Source: Hepsetus odoe
Lineage: Eukaryota; Chordata; Actinopteri; Characiformes; Hepsetidae
Direction of reading: 5' to 3'
Length of the DNA stretch: 64,000 bases
NCBI GenBank assembly: GCA_017165825.1
Contig: CM029384.1
Coordinates: forward strand, 22,514,281 to 22,578,280
In this document: positions 20,111-32,890 of the stretch, one piece after another
Layout: every line of letters begins with the position of its first letter
How positions within the stretch are numbered: the first letter of the stretch is position 1
The notes under the pieces: generated by a model
Database searches by the model: none
What the model saw: the letters and a program-made list of their open reading frames with translations, nothing else
What the model was told of the DNA's origin: nothing
Translations under genes and position numbers: made by a program

Positions 20111-22135
20111 TCCTGCTGTGAGCCTTCTCCTCATTATTTATCTCTTTCACATTCGATCTTATTTATTAAGGACAGGCTCAGATTGGTTTTTGGGTGACCA
20201 CGCACTTTATATTTCTATACGTTTACCTTAATCTTAAGGCGCATAAAGATTTGCTCCATGCGATATCTCAGTTTTTGTACTGGAAATCAAATGCAAAAAA
20301 ATCTTTTCTCACACAGGCTTTAAAAAAAGCTTTAAAAGTATTCTGAATAAAAGCGAAGCCATTTCGCTTTCAGTAGAAATGCAGTTACCCCACTTTATTC
20401 TCTATACCAGTGTAAATACCAAGAATCCCTGTTCTGATCTGATGGCTGCGATCCGTTTGCTCTTCACTTTAGGATCATCATACCCCCCTGAGCAGAGCTG
20501 TGGTTGGTGTAAGGTGACCTAAAACTACACATCACTTCCATAAATATCTCAAATGTGCACGTTTTAACCAGTATTCTGATGAAAACCATCTTCTTTAAAT
20601 TCATTGCTGTAGCCAAAAGATTCAGGGTAGGAGGATTTTATTGCTCAGCTTTGCTTCCCATCACTGTTACTTGATTAAGCACGGAATACATTAAAATCGG
20701 AGTTGTTAACAAATTTGGATGTGTGATTACTTTGCAGGTTGAATGATAAACAGGTCCTCATGAAGCACTTGGGGCAGCTATGAATGCTGAGTTTCACTGA
20801 AAAGGTGGAAACAGGCAGGATCTTGGGCTGCGAGTCTCTGATGTATTTGGAGAGTACAATGTTTGCGTTCAAAAATTCAGAGTATTTGATTGACATCTTG
20901 AATAATCAAGAAAATATCCACTAGATGACTCTCTGAAAATATAATCAAACGAGCCAGGCAAGCCATCAGACAAGGATGAAAGAAATTTGTGTTCTTTTTA
21001 AAAAATGTTTCGCTTTTTGTGGCCTTACTTGCTTCGTGAAGTGACCATAGGTGCTGAAACCAGTTTGGTCTACACTTGGAAGTGAGTCTCAGCTTTATTT
21101 ATTCTTATTTTCCCAAGTGCAGAGAAATTACTGCGCAAGGTAATGGACTGTTTGCTTCAGATGCGGCAGATTAGGTTGAGAAGCGCTGGAGTATTCCTTG
21201 AATGGCCCCTCCCGCCGCCGCCGCCTCCTGGAGCGTGGGTGTCTTTCCTCATACAGTCAATCTGGCATCTTGAGGCTCTCTCTCATTCCCCACCTCTCAG
21301 CGCTAACACACCTTGGCATCTCATCTGGAGCTCGTTTACTCCTTCACCGCTCGTGGCGAACGCAGGATGCTGCGCTGGTGCTTTCAGCCACGTGTCCATG
21401 CGGCCTCGCACGCTCGCCTTGCACTAAGCGGGCATGAGCTCCGTCACGGCACAGGTCAGGGCTGATGCTCCAGAGGGATCCCTGGCCATGGAAACACTGC
21501 AGTTTATGCTGGCTAAGCTGGGACCGGATGATGCGGACACACTGCCACATTGCACCGTATTGCGGTTGCAGTATTTGGCTACACGTAGAAACCCTTCACA
21601 TGATGTTGGTTGACTTTTCTGCATTTTTAACATTTTTTTTTTTTTATTTTTTTTTTAGAAACATTCATTTGTTTTGCAATCAATCACCTCTGAGAAAGCC
21701 ATGTTTGGGGAATTGATTGAAGATGGTGCCGCATTCTGACTGTTTGAAGAGATTTATGAACATTATTTTAATTCTGAATCTTTTCAACACATCACATAAA
21801 ATTCCTATTTTCTTATCATGCTTAATAGTTTTTCTATTATTTCTGCAGCGCCTGTGGGTAAGCCAGCTGCAGGCACTGGTTTGTCACTTTGCATCACTTC
21901 AGTTGGGCTGTTTCAGTCTGTTCCCGAATTTTGTTCACATTCCACCCCGAATGAGATTGCTCACGTGTCTGAAAGTATTGCTGGTTTTTGAGAGTTATAA
22001 GGATGTGAGCTGATGACTGAAATACTCATCCACACTCACTGCCTCGATCATGTCGCTAGTTGTGTGCCACACAGATGAGGAACGCGATGTCCACACTTAG
22101 ATTTTGAGAAAGTAAAATAACAAATCGAATAAAAC
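20111..22135. other. Intronic stretch, nothing recognised
   Basis: AT-rich around 20200-21130, a GC-richer patch at 21180-21520 (including CCGCCGCCGCC), and a T-rich run at 21630-21657. Open frames in the GC-richer patch on both strands lack recognisable domains. Confidence 0.4.
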
Positions 22136-22225
22136 AGGGCTGCAAGATGTGGATCAAACGCTAGTATTGCAATGAACTGCTAAATAGTGCGATTGCAATG
22201 AATTTCAGTGTATTAAGGGGCCAAC
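22136..22225 (+). repeat. Dispersed GGGCTGCA-type repeat, copy 1
   Basis: AGGGCTGCAAGATGTGG...CTAGTATTGCAATGAA...GCGATTGCAATGAA is similar to 24907-24984 (GGGCTGCACGATATGGGCAA...CTAGCGTTGCGATTA...GCGATTGCGATATGA). A repeat of this kind is common in fish DNA. Confidence 0.5.
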
Positions 22226-22382
22226 GTTCTCCCTTTTCTGCAATTAAAAAGACTTGAAGTGTGTAAATATTGTTAAAGCGTTACTCCTCCATCTGTACGG
22301 TCTCAACTAAGCTGCAAAAAGAGCCTGTTTTCCATTCTTGAGTTGTAGCAAAAACACATCTGTATATATTAATATTAGGGAG

Positions 22383-22592
22383 TTGGCCCTGCATCGGAAG
22401 ATTCCCTCACCAGTAGGTTGCCCTGAGGTACCCTTGAGCAAGGTACCGTCCCCATCACTGCTCCCCGGGCCCTTTCAAAAGCTGCCACCTGCTGCATATG
22501 TGTGTATGGGTGAAACGCAGAGGTTGAATTTTGTTGTTGTGCTGTGCTGCATTTCACAGTGACAAGGGCACTTTCACTTTTTTCACTTTCAT
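22383..22592 (+). mobile_element. SINE family A, head-truncated
   Basis: Starts with GGCCCTGCATCGGAAG, then CCAGTAGGTTGCCCTGAGG, TACCCTTGAGCAAGGTACC, CACTGCTCCCCGGGCCC, GCTGCATATGTGTGTATGGG, and ends CACTTTCACTTTTTTCACTTTC. Confidence 0.85.
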
Positions 22593-24906
22593 AGAATTGG
22601 TCAGCCTTTTTATGCTGAATGTTGAAGCCCATTACTTTTGAACGAGCTTCAGTAAGGAGCAGTCAATCAGAAAAGGGATCATTCACATATATTGGTCTTA
22701 AAGATGTAGTCAAAAAAAAACAAAAAACTAGCTCTTCTAAAAGGATAAATACAATAAAACTTTCAATAACACTCTGCTGAATCTGTGATCAGATTAGGAG
22801 ACCGTATATTTTGCAGCTCCAAAGAAAAGTCTTTGCCAACAAAGTTTTTGCCTAACGTGGTACATGTATTACAAAAACCTTGATGAGCCCTTGATGGCCA
22901 AGCGTTGGGCTGCATTACTCTGATTAAAACAATTTATGGCTATCGAGTCCAGTGAAAGCCTCAGCTCATTCAAATCAGCTCTGGAAGCTCCGAGTGTACG
23001 ATAACAAATCGTATTCAAAGATGTATTCAAAGGCTCCTTTGCATGTTTGTTTTTATTAAGGTCAGCACTACATTAGGCCATATATTTGCTGGAGTGTAAA
23101 CTGGAGCAATAGCTCTCTTCACAATCGCCGCTTTTCGGCCTAACGAGTGTCAAAATCCACGTTTGGTTCTGATTTGTTTGGTTGGCATTACACGGTCCGA
23201 GCCGTTTAACAGTTTAGTCGGCCTTGCTCTGATGCAAAGCGAAATGATTAGCAGCAGATTGGTCCCCGTTGCCGTGTCTAGGACGCGAGATTTTCGGCTC
23301 GCTCTAACGAAATGGTCGAGACCGGAGGCCCTTGTGGTTGGCACGGAAACAACGTGCCATCCCGGCGCAGGGGGAGACGGGCAGGCCAGCCGTGGACGTT
23401 CCGAGTGGAGGGTGAAGTTGGCAGACAAGGAAGTGACATTCCCTCTCCAGGACCTCCTTAGGGGTTGGCACCGAGTGTGTGTGTGTGTGTTAGATTTTGG
23501 TTTTGCTGTGCTTCCCTTTAAAAGGACAACGAGGGGAACCAAACAGACACTGATATTTGTTGGAAGGAAGCACTTTTTCTTTAGTTTATTTAGCTTTTAC
23601 ATTTTTTTTTCCATATGCATTGTAGGGGGTTTTGTTGACACTGCTCTAGATGCCTTTTTGTAGTTAAAAGCATACAATTATTTATTTTACTTATATCAAT
23701 CCTTACAGTTCATATTTAAAAACGAAGCTGTCAGAATATTCAGTTTACATGATTTTTGGATGTCACACCTCGGTGTATTCAGCCCAGACTAATAACTCCA
23801 GCAGTGCAGGACGTTCCCTTTTGAACTGCTTTTTAAACGGGCTGTAATAAAAGGCCTTCAATCAGAAGAGTGATTTAACGACCATTCTAGCTACTTAAAG
23901 CACATCAATCCCATAAACCGAATTCAGGGTGCACAATGAAACTTACAAAAAGAAAAGTAGCAGCTCCTAAAAGGGACCATTCCAGTCATTTCTGTAAATT
24001 CAAAGGAAGATGTCTTGTTTATCTATACTAAACACAGAAAAAAAAAATGTTTGAATTTACAGAAATTTACAGAAAACATCATTCTGTGGTGTTTGGTCAT
24101 GAAATGGACAGGCAAGATGAAAGGCACGGATGAAAGCGCCATTGTGATTTTTCTTTCTAATAGGAATGGCACAAGAAACGCCATTTTCAATCCCCAGCCA
24201 TCCCTGCTCTTAATTTACCCAGGTGTGTGTGTGTGTGTGTGTGTGTAGGAAAACAGGCAGAGGCAGAATTGACTGGAGTCGGAGGGGGTCGATGTTGTTT
24301 TGCTGCCCCCTGCACGGAGCAGGGTCGCCTGGGTACGTCCTCGTTCTTCATGAGGGTGCGATTCTGCTGCATCTGCAAGAACACAACCCCGGGAGGGAGG
24401 AGGAGTGTCTTTTGTCTGAGGTGCTCTTGTGAAAAGGACAGATGTTTCTCACGAGCAGAATAAGAAATTCTACAAGACACACGGACAGGAAAAAGGCAGT
24501 AGTGTAGGACTGGAGAACTGTCTCAGACCCGCATGTGTTTATGCAGATATGGAAACTTATTAGCAATGTGGAACCTGTACTGACCTTTTATTGAGTTGCA
24601 ACTAAAGATTGTTGGTAATCAATACACCGACCAATTATTTTGATGACTGATTTTGTTTTGCCCAAAGGTAAAGGGGTTACAGGATTTATACAAGGCAAGC
24701 TGTTCAGTTTAGCTGGTTGTAGAGGAGTTATGGAAGTTTCCTATGAATCGTGATTAAACTTCTCAATATTGAACGAGACTTTTTTCACAGCAGAGATGAT
24801 CTTGGGAAACAAGCAAAAAATATTTGGGAAACACATGCTTCTACAAAAAAAATCGAAACGCTTTTATCTCCAATCTAATAATGTTTCGGATCCAAACACT
24901 CTTTAG
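22593..24906. other. Intronic stretch, nothing recognised
   Basis: Contains a short GT array at 24222-24246 (and a small one near 23476). The 166-codon frame at 23163-23663 has no recognisable domain and no fitting splice sites, so it is not called as a gene. Confidence 0.4.
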
Positions 24907-24984
24907 AGTAGGGCTGCACGATATGGGCAACCATACTAGCGTTGCGATTATATCGCTGCATCTTGCGATTGCGATATGACTCCT
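24907..24984 (+). repeat. Dispersed GGGCTGCA-type repeat, copy 2
   Basis: GGGCTGCACGATATGGGCAA followed by GCGATTGCGATATGA. It abuts the Tc1-like terminus, so the transposon may have landed in or beside it. Confidence 0.5.
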
Positions 24985-24985
24985 A

Positions 24986-26440
24986 TCCGTGGCCAAAAGT
25001 TTTGAGACTGACACAAGTACTGCTTTTCATAAAGTTTATTGCTTCAGTGTTTTTAGATCTTTTTGTCAGATGTTTCTATGGTAACTGAAGTAGAATTACA
25101 AGACTTTCATAAGGTTCAAAGGCTTTAATTGGAAATGACATAACGTTTCTGCAAAGAGTTCGTGTTTGCAGTGCTGGCCCAGTGTTGACCTCTGCATTTC
25201 ACCCTGACATGCTGTCAATCAACTTCTGGACCAGATCCTGACTGATGGAGCCCATTCTTGCTTAATCAAAGCTTGGAGTTTGTTAGAATTTGTGGGTTTT
25301 TGTTGGTCCACCCTCCTCCCAAAGTCTGGAGATTAAAGTCTGGGGAGTTTCCTGACCATGGACCCAAAATTTAGATATTTTGTTCCCTGAGTTTTCACTT
25401 TTGCCTTATGACATGGGGCTCCATCGTGCTGGCAAAGACATCGTTCTTCACCAAACTTCTTGGACGGTTGGGAGATGTTGCTCTCGGAGGATGTTTTGGT
25501 ATCGTTCTTTATTCATGGCTGTGTTGTTTGGCGAAATTGTGATTGAGCCGCTCCCTCGGCTGAGAAGCTCCACACGTGAATGTTCTCAGGATGCTTTTCT
25601 GTTGGCGTGACACAGGAGTGATGGAGCGCTCACCTTTTCTTTACAATCCTTATGACAGATGAGCCAAAACATCGGAAAGGGGATTCATCAGAGATGTCTT
25701 TACCTCAGTCCTCAGCAGTCCAATCCCTGTACCTTTTGCGGGACATCAGTCTGTCCTTGATGTTTTTCTTGGAGAGAAGCGGCTTCTTTGCTGCCCTTCC
25801 TGAAACCAGGCGATCTTCTGAAAGTCTCCTCACTGTGTGTGCAGATGGACTCACATCTGCCTGCTGCCATTCCTGAGCAACCTCTGCACTGGTGGTGCCC
25901 CGATCCCACCGCGGAATCAACTCAGACGTCCCGGCGCTTGCTGGACTTTCTCGGGCGCCCCGAAGCCTCTCTCCAACGAATGATCCTCTCTCCTTGAAGT
26001 TCTTGATGATCTGATAAATGGTTGATTGAGGTGCAATCTTACCAGCAGCAATATCCTCACCTGCGAAGCCCTTTTGGTGCAAAGCAATAACGACCTCACG
26101 TGTTTCCTCGCAGCTAATCAAGGTTAACAGAGGAAGAAAAAGGATTTTAAGCACCGTCCTCCTTTTAAAGCATCCAGTCTGCTATTCTAACTCGATCAGC
26201 ACGACCGGGAGATCTCCAGCCTCGTCGTCCTCGACGCTCTCACCTGTGTTAACGACAGGACCACTGAAATGATGTCAGCAGGTCCTTTTGTGGCTGAAAT
26301 GCAGCGGAAATGGGATTTCTGGGATTGAGTTCATTTCAAGGCAAATTACAAATAATTGCAATTCATCTGATCATCTTCAGAATATCCCGGAGGTTCTGCA
26401 AATCGCCATCATGAAAACTGAGGCAGCAGACTTTGTGAAG
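24986..26440 (-). mobile_element. Tc1/mariner-like transposon, degenerate
   Basis: The left end carries GTGGCCAAAAGTTTTGAGAC, the typical fish Tc1-like terminus (TGGCCAAAA...TTGAGA). The right end is less clear, and the last recognisable stretch (CTGAGGCAGCAGACTTTGTG) stops near 26440 without a good inverted repeat. The transposase lies between them on the minus strand. The roughly 1.45-kb size fits the family (about 1.3-1.7 kb). Confidence 0.8.
25150..26154 (-). pseudogene. Tc1-like transposase pseudogene
   Basis: The N-terminal half (26154 down to 25705) is open for 149 codons. It shows a helix-turn-helix region (HQKGFAGEDIAAG...STIYQIIKNFKERGS) and the Tc1 linker block (TVRRLSEDRL...AAKKPLLSKKN...RYRDWTAED). 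An in-frame TGA at 25705-25707 sits where relatives usually have Trp. Beyond it the three catalytic regions can still be picked out: SDESPFRCFG near 25690, HDGAPCHKA near 25400-25425 and NSPDFN near 25335-25350. These are in more than one frame, so it is inactivated. It would be a DDD-type cut-and-paste transposase. Confidence 0.85.
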
Positions 26441-29400
26441 AGCAACAAATGAAATCACAAGATGTAAAATCCAAGCACTAGGGTTGAAAAGCATCCAAAT
26501 AATAAAACTTTTGTTGTTAAATGTACCTGTTGTTGTTTTTTTATTTTATTTTTTTTATTTTATCAAAGCTGCCAGGAACACAGATCTGAAGCTGTGATTG
26601 GTCTATTTTTCTAAAACACTGATTAATCAGAGACTCGTTTGCAGATTTGCTGCCTTCTGGGAGATCAGTAAAAATGAATAAATAAATAAATAAATGCATT
26701 AACGATAAACAGCTTGATTGCTTCCCCTTGTTTCGAATATTCGGGACGCTTTATAATGACCTCCAGGAACCATGTTTATCATTGTAATTGTAAAATAATC
26801 ACTGAAAGGATTCATCAACAACATAAATCATATTTATTCATATTTAATTGAATTATTGTGACTAAACCATGTGAAGTTAATGTGTAATCCCTTTAGAAGT
26901 CTTTATAAAATGAACAAGAATACAAACTGATTTATTGTTCTAATAAATTGTCGCTTGTAATCAAAACCTTTGTATCGTCAGCACTAAAGCGACAGTGACC
27001 AATAGCATTTTTCATTACAAAGTGAGCATAATGAGGTCTGTAATGGATTTAGAGCAGTGTTATGGTTGAAACATAAATCAGTTTATTTGTCTTTTATGTT
27101 CCAGTTCATCAAACCTTGAAAGAAAATACCGTGATTTGCATCATGTCCTGAAAATGGACTTGTACTGTCCAAGCCTGTTTAACCGAACTGTTCTTTTAGC
27201 ACGAGCGAAGGATTTACGGGTTTTTAAACTTGTCTGCCGTATTAATGCTTCCACAGTTTGAACATGACATGAGCCATTTCGCAGAAGAGACGTTTCTTTA
27301 ACGGCACATATCACTTAGAAATGTTTCTAAGACTTTTCGAGAGCCGTTCGAGAGTGTTTTCCTTTCTTTTTTTTTTTTTTATTTGAAGATACTGAAGAGA
27401 GATCACTTTGTGCCCGTGTTACGTCAATATTAATGCAGCCGAGCTGGAGTTGGGTAGACAGGCATGCTTTCTGTGTCAGGGCAGATTCCACATGTGGCTC
27501 GGCGCTTATGTAAGTCGACAGGGCTGTCCGTTACGTGTCTCATTAATATGAGAGTGCCCCGACTGAACGTGGACCGGCTTTTCACGAGATTCAGTCGGCT
27601 GCAGCCGTTCAAACCGTTGACTGTAAAGCAGAAAAAACTGCATTTTGGCTTCTGCCTCTTTTATGCCAAAGGGCTTAAAAGGATAGTTCTACGTCGGGCT
27701 GGGCGGTATTAGTTACTGCTTCTCTCAAGTGTATTGTGATATTGAGAATACTTAAAGAGCAGTAACATGTTTCTTTACAAAGAGAATGTGTATAGTCATG
27801 ACTGGATTCACTGCAGCCTGTGACATTTTGAAGGAAAAACGTCGTGTTCACATTTTTGTGACATTTCTGGTTCTGAAACTGAACTGATTCTGGCAAAAGA
27901 ATTGTGGAAATTGTGTATTGTGAATATTTTGTGAATAAGTGAGAGATTATTTTCTTCCGCTAATGCCTACTTCTAGTTCAAGGCATATCCCAGTAACTTT
28001 ACGTAGATATTTAGTGCCTGAAAAGCATTGCAGCTTAATCAGACAAAGGACAGTGATTATGGTTAATTGGTAAAATTATTCCTTGGTTGGGGTTAAGCAA
28101 CCTCAGCGCCTAGTGGGAAAACAAGAACCACTTTTCACAACCAAAGTGTGGAATCACTTGAATGAACTGGATGACCAGAGGAAAAAAAAAAGGGTTGGAA
28201 AAAAAAAAAAAAAGACACATGAATCATCTCAAATATGTGGGTCTAGTAATTGGAATCAGTGTGGCACTAGTTTCTGGTGAGACCGATGCTAAAACAAGAA
28301 GCTCTACCATATTTGTTAAGCTACAGTTACAAACACAGTAATGGTTCATTAGAAAACGAAGATGTGTTCTTGAGAGTTTTTGATCGCTCGTTCAGAAAAT
28401 AACTAACCTACATTGTACCCAAAGGCTCAAATTCTATTTTGGCCCCTAGACATCTTTCAGGCAAGAGATTTTTTCCAGCAGACTGCATGTTTAACAACTC
28501 AAAGCACAGTCCTCTGCACTAAAGCAGACTGGGTCGAGGCAAGCTTTGACTTATTTTGTCAAATAAATGATCAGTCTGCCTCTTAGATTGCAGCATGTGT
28601 ACGTCTGTGATTTGTTAAGGCTTCAGTCTGAGTCGCGCTACGGCAGACTGCATTACTTTTGAAAAGGGCAGGCTAACATCACACTTTAAAATGATACATC
28701 TGAGCTGAAATTACGTCTGGACGCATTGTGCAGAGGCAGGGCCAAGCTCACGTGTAATGGGACGGAACTGAGGGCATTAAGTAACGCATGGGAGAGCACG
28801 CAACAGAATGGCTCACTCCGGCTTCGCACATACGAGAGCGAGCGTGAAGGTTTCTGTACATCCACGTCCAACCCTCCACTTTCAGCCGGCCTGTAACTGA
28901 GAGCTGCTAATGTGCTATTCATGTCTGACAGGTTTTATTTCAGCTCCGTACAGCGTGCACCACCTACCCTGGGCATTTCGAATTAACAAACACACCGCCA
29001 GTTTTCCTCTGCAAGTTTTAATTTCCCTGCTCCACACTCCTCAAGGCCGCTCACTGCAGCACACTCAAACCAGCCTTCTGAGAAAGTATTTCCAGCCTTA
29101 GTAAAAACGCGGAGGTCATACCGTATTAAGGACATTGTACTGACACGGACGTATAACGCAACTCTGTCCGTGTGGGTGTTTTCATCTGCCGTGAATAGAT
29201 TGCGTGAACAGGAATGTTCATTCTAGCCGCAGCCGTTTCAGAAAAGCGATAGAGCCCGAACTTTCCGGCAGGGAACTTTCAGAGAGCCTGGTTTAGGAGT
29301 TTTGGCGACGCACCTTGGCTGCCAGCACGACAAGACATAAACGCTTACGGTTAACAAGCTGGCATCAAAAACATCTGCTTCTTATTTAAGTGCACCTTGG

Positions 29401-31656
29401 CGCGAAGTAGTTCACCCCTTTGGTGATGTCAAAGGAACATCCACATGAATGGCAGGAACCAGGGTTTTCCAGCAGAACGTTGTCCGGTGCATCGCAATGC
29501 CTTCCAGCTTGCCATTTTCCCAGATGCCTTCTGGTGCCAACTCAGCCTGTAGAATATGACAGGGTATACAGATTTACACGTCTATTAAGAGCTCTTAAGC
29601 TACAGATGCAGCAGAGGTGCATCATATATTTGAAATTTCATGAAAAATCATGTTAAAATCCACTTTCTATTAAAGACCGTGTGTGTGGTTTCCAACCCCC
29701 CCCGGGTGTTGACAGGTACGTCCCTGTCTGTATCACGTCAGTGTGCCAACGCCATGATGCCAGCTGCCACTCGTAGCCACTCTGGCACCTGTGAAGAAAC
29801 ACTCTGTGTCATGTAAAACCCCATTAATCTTTTGGAGAGGCATTTGACCTTTCAAACTCATTAAGGCCGTGAACCTCACACATGCCGGATATTGAGCCCT
29901 GCTGACAACCCCCCAACCCCCACCCTCTTATCACCGTGACAACGGGAGTGATGTTCCCCTTGCCGTTCTTCTTTGGGCAGACGTGACCAGTGACCTGGAA
30001 AATTGCCCGACCTTTTAAAGTGCGGTTTCCCAGCGATGAATAAATACATAAATTGCGGGCTCCGGCTCGATCGTTTTACCACCCGCCAAAGTTCGGCCTC
30101 CTGTCATGAATCCCTTTACGTGCGAAAGCTTTCATTGGTAGGAGGCAGTGTGACCTGCTGCGATGCCAGACCTTTAATGTGAGCAGGTCTCTAAAGATTC
30201 ATGCATTTATTCAGCACACTGTGTCCTAACGTTTGCAGACACCTGATCATAATTTCTTTTGAAATCAAAGGTACTGAAAGGAAGCTCGTCCTCCGTTGGC
30301 AGATTTGCAGCCTCCGCTCTTCCACCGCTCTACAAGGCTGGGACTTGTCTTTGGTGTCATTTTGAATATATGATCCAGCATTCATGATCAAGAAAGCTGA
30401 ATGAGTTGTTTAATATGGTTCAAAAAGAAAACGAGCCAGATCAATGCATTATGACAAACAGTGCTAAAAGCATGTCCGCTTTAATTCCCAGACGACTTGA
30501 TGAACCCAAGCGTTTGGTAACTGTGTTAGTGTTACAGAAATCATGAAGGTGGCATGGAATCATGGAGGACTTTCTGACTACGTTCCTTTCACAGGGATGG
30601 GTTGCAAACCCCGCAATCAGAAGGTGAAGTGTTTGGGTGTGCATGTGTTCGTTCCCCTTGATTGCAATCAGAGCAGCTAAAGGTGGTGTGGGTTTTGTGC
30701 GTGACGCAGAGTGAGACGTAGAGGGGTTTGAGCAGCGTGGCATGTAAACATGTAGGACAGAATGAGAGTGCATTGCCGTCTGCATTTGGGAACCACGTGA
30801 AGTGTGTGTATATGTATGAGTGTGTACATGTAAACATTTCCCCTTGAGGTGAAGTTCTGCTATTAGACTTAAGTCAGCCCCCTGTAAAGGTCCTGATTAA
30901 GATGCAGAGTGAATACACTGCTTGTTATGTGTGTCTTTAAAGTCACACCAGGAGCTCCATAATCAACCATGGCCTGGCGCCTGCTGCCGAATGCTACTGT
31001 CAATATGCAATTTCACTCAAATTTCAATTCAGCACATGAAGGCTGCAACCATAAGACCACTATTGTAAATCAGTTACATTTTCTGTTCAAAATGTTGAAA
31101 AAATCCCAGCTTTTAGATTTATCTCTCCAATATATCCACTTTAAACTTTAAGAAGTTTAAAAGCTAACATTCTTCAAGCCTTTTAAGGCTAGTAAAAAGT
31201 GTTATTGTCTCTGGAATGAATTTAAAGGCAGTGGCTTTACAATGTGTGGAAACAAAGTAACAAAAGCGGTGCTTTGTACGGTGGAATTTCTCGACTGATT
31301 GTGGATGAGAAGCGTTTCAGGGTTAAGAGCACGGAGCTCTATTGATCCTATCGGCACGTTCGTCTCGATTTATCGTTTCTCACCCTGGTATTAAAGTAAT
31401 TGAGTTTGGTGACGGGTTCCCATCAGTTGGCTGAATTTTTGCCCGGAGTGATTTAGTTTCAGCTCTGTTGTTGGTATTTACCTGACAGACGAGAGTGAGG
31501 GGATCAAAGGGACTGTGTGATTGTGTAAATAATTGAATACATTTCCTTTGTGCATGTGGTGAATGATGTAACATGTGGTCAGATGGTCAGATAGCTGTGG
31601 TCCTGTCTCAGGGACAGATGGGGAGGAAGTGCCAGTTTCACTACTCCTTCCAAGTC
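26441..31656. other. Intronic stretch without genes
   Basis: Mostly AT-rich unique-looking sequence. There is a poly-T/A run near 26535-26560, an AAATA run near 26670-26695, a poly-T near 27370 and poly-A near 28180-28213. A GGGCTGGGCGGTATT motif at 27704, followed by TATTGTGATATTGAG, resembles another fish dispersed repeat. A GC-moderate portion around 28600-30250 has no coding signature. Confidence 0.4.
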
Positions 31657-31680
31657 CACACACACACACACACACACACA
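31657..31680. repeat. (CA)n microsatellite
   Basis: About 12 CA units. Confidence 0.9.
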
Positions 31681-31887
31681 TGGTGGTTTGGTCTGTTTTA
31701 GGGACAATTATTCAGCATGGGTAATGTCAATGATAAATTCCAGTTAAATTGGTTGTTTACATTTTCACAGTGATTCCCCCAAAGGCCCACCTCTGTGTAA
31801 ATGTTAATTACATGAAAAATATGGGGGGGGGGGAAAGCGAAAGATAATGTAGCTCACCAACAATATACGCTTAATACCAAGAAAACC

Positions 31888-32052
31888 AGAAAAGCATCCT
31901 GAGAACATTCACGTGTGGCGCTTCTCAGCCGAGGGAGCGCTCAATCACAATTTCGCCAAACAACACAGCCAAGAATAAAGAACGATACCAAAACATCCGC
32001 CGGGAGCAACATCTCCCAACCATCCAAGAGCAGTTTGGTGAAGAACGATGGA
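31888..32052 (+). mobile_element. Internal fragment of the same Tc1-like family
   Basis: About 165 bases (AGAAAAGCATCCTGAGAACA, ATCACAATTTCGCCAAACAA, CAACATCTCCCAACCATCCA, GGTGAAGAACGATG) match the reverse complement of 25430-25615 with roughly 90-95% identity by eye. Neither terminus is present. It is in opposite orientation to the larger element 6 kb away. Confidence 0.85.
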
Positions 32053-32805
32053 TCCAGACATTTTTCATTTCAGAGGAAAATAATTCCAAATCAGTGCAGA
32101 TTATGCAGATTATTTTTAGGAATATTCTAGAGATGTTTATTTCTTAACTTCTAAGACTCCAATTATGTGAGCTTCAGGATACCCCAGCCAGACCGAAGCA
32201 GTGTGCGGTCATTTTCTGCGTTTAGCGCGTGCATTTAATTGTTTTCTGTGAGCGCACGAGAGTATGTGAATTGGCTATGCGGAGGATGAAGGACACAGAT
32301 GTCAGCCATGTGCAACAGAAGTGCCTTCATCACCTCGGATCATGACAGACCTCGCTCCTACTGGCTGGAGGGAACATGATGATAGTGGGTGGCGTATCGT
32401 TCCACTCAGGATTAAAATGCTTTACCTTCATCCCGACGTGGCCCACATGCTCAGACGTTGTGATTTGGACACAAAGAACTAACACTTATCACTGAAGTGT
32501 CGCTAGTGAGTGTAAGATGACCCACATGGATACAGCCACGAGTGAGAGCTGTGAAAATGAGTCCGTGGTGAAGTCATCGAGCAAAAAGGTCTGTGAAACA
32601 GAACGGTCAGACACACTCAGACACGGCGGGTATGAATCGAAATGAGAAACCCAAAAAGGGTTCATTTACACGAGGGCCTGCCCGCTAAAGACGAACAGCT
32701 TGTACTCAGCTTCAGCGGACTTTTATTTGTTCTCGTGTTGAAACATGTTGAAAAGCTCCGTTTTTGGGTAACAACTGCAGACTTTCTTTCTGACCTCAGT
32801 GATAA

Positions 32806-32890
32806 CCTAGGGTAACCTACTGGTCCAAGGGCTCAAACCTACGACCCTCTGATCCTGGGACCTAGTCCCTAATCACCGTCACTTTCTCGT
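32806..32890 (-). mobile_element. SINE family A head fragment, minus strand
   Basis: Plus strand shows GGGTAACCTACTGGTCCAAG, then GGGCTCAAACCTACGACCC, TCTGATCCTGGGACCTAG and TCCCTAATCACCGTC, which is the reversed tRNA-like head. The rest of the SINE is missing. Confidence 0.65.

Noticed and set aside
23163..23663. 166-codon open frame in intron 1
   Set aside because: No recognisable domain, no flanking splice sites in phase, contains a short GT microsatellite; length is plausible by chance in 64 kb.
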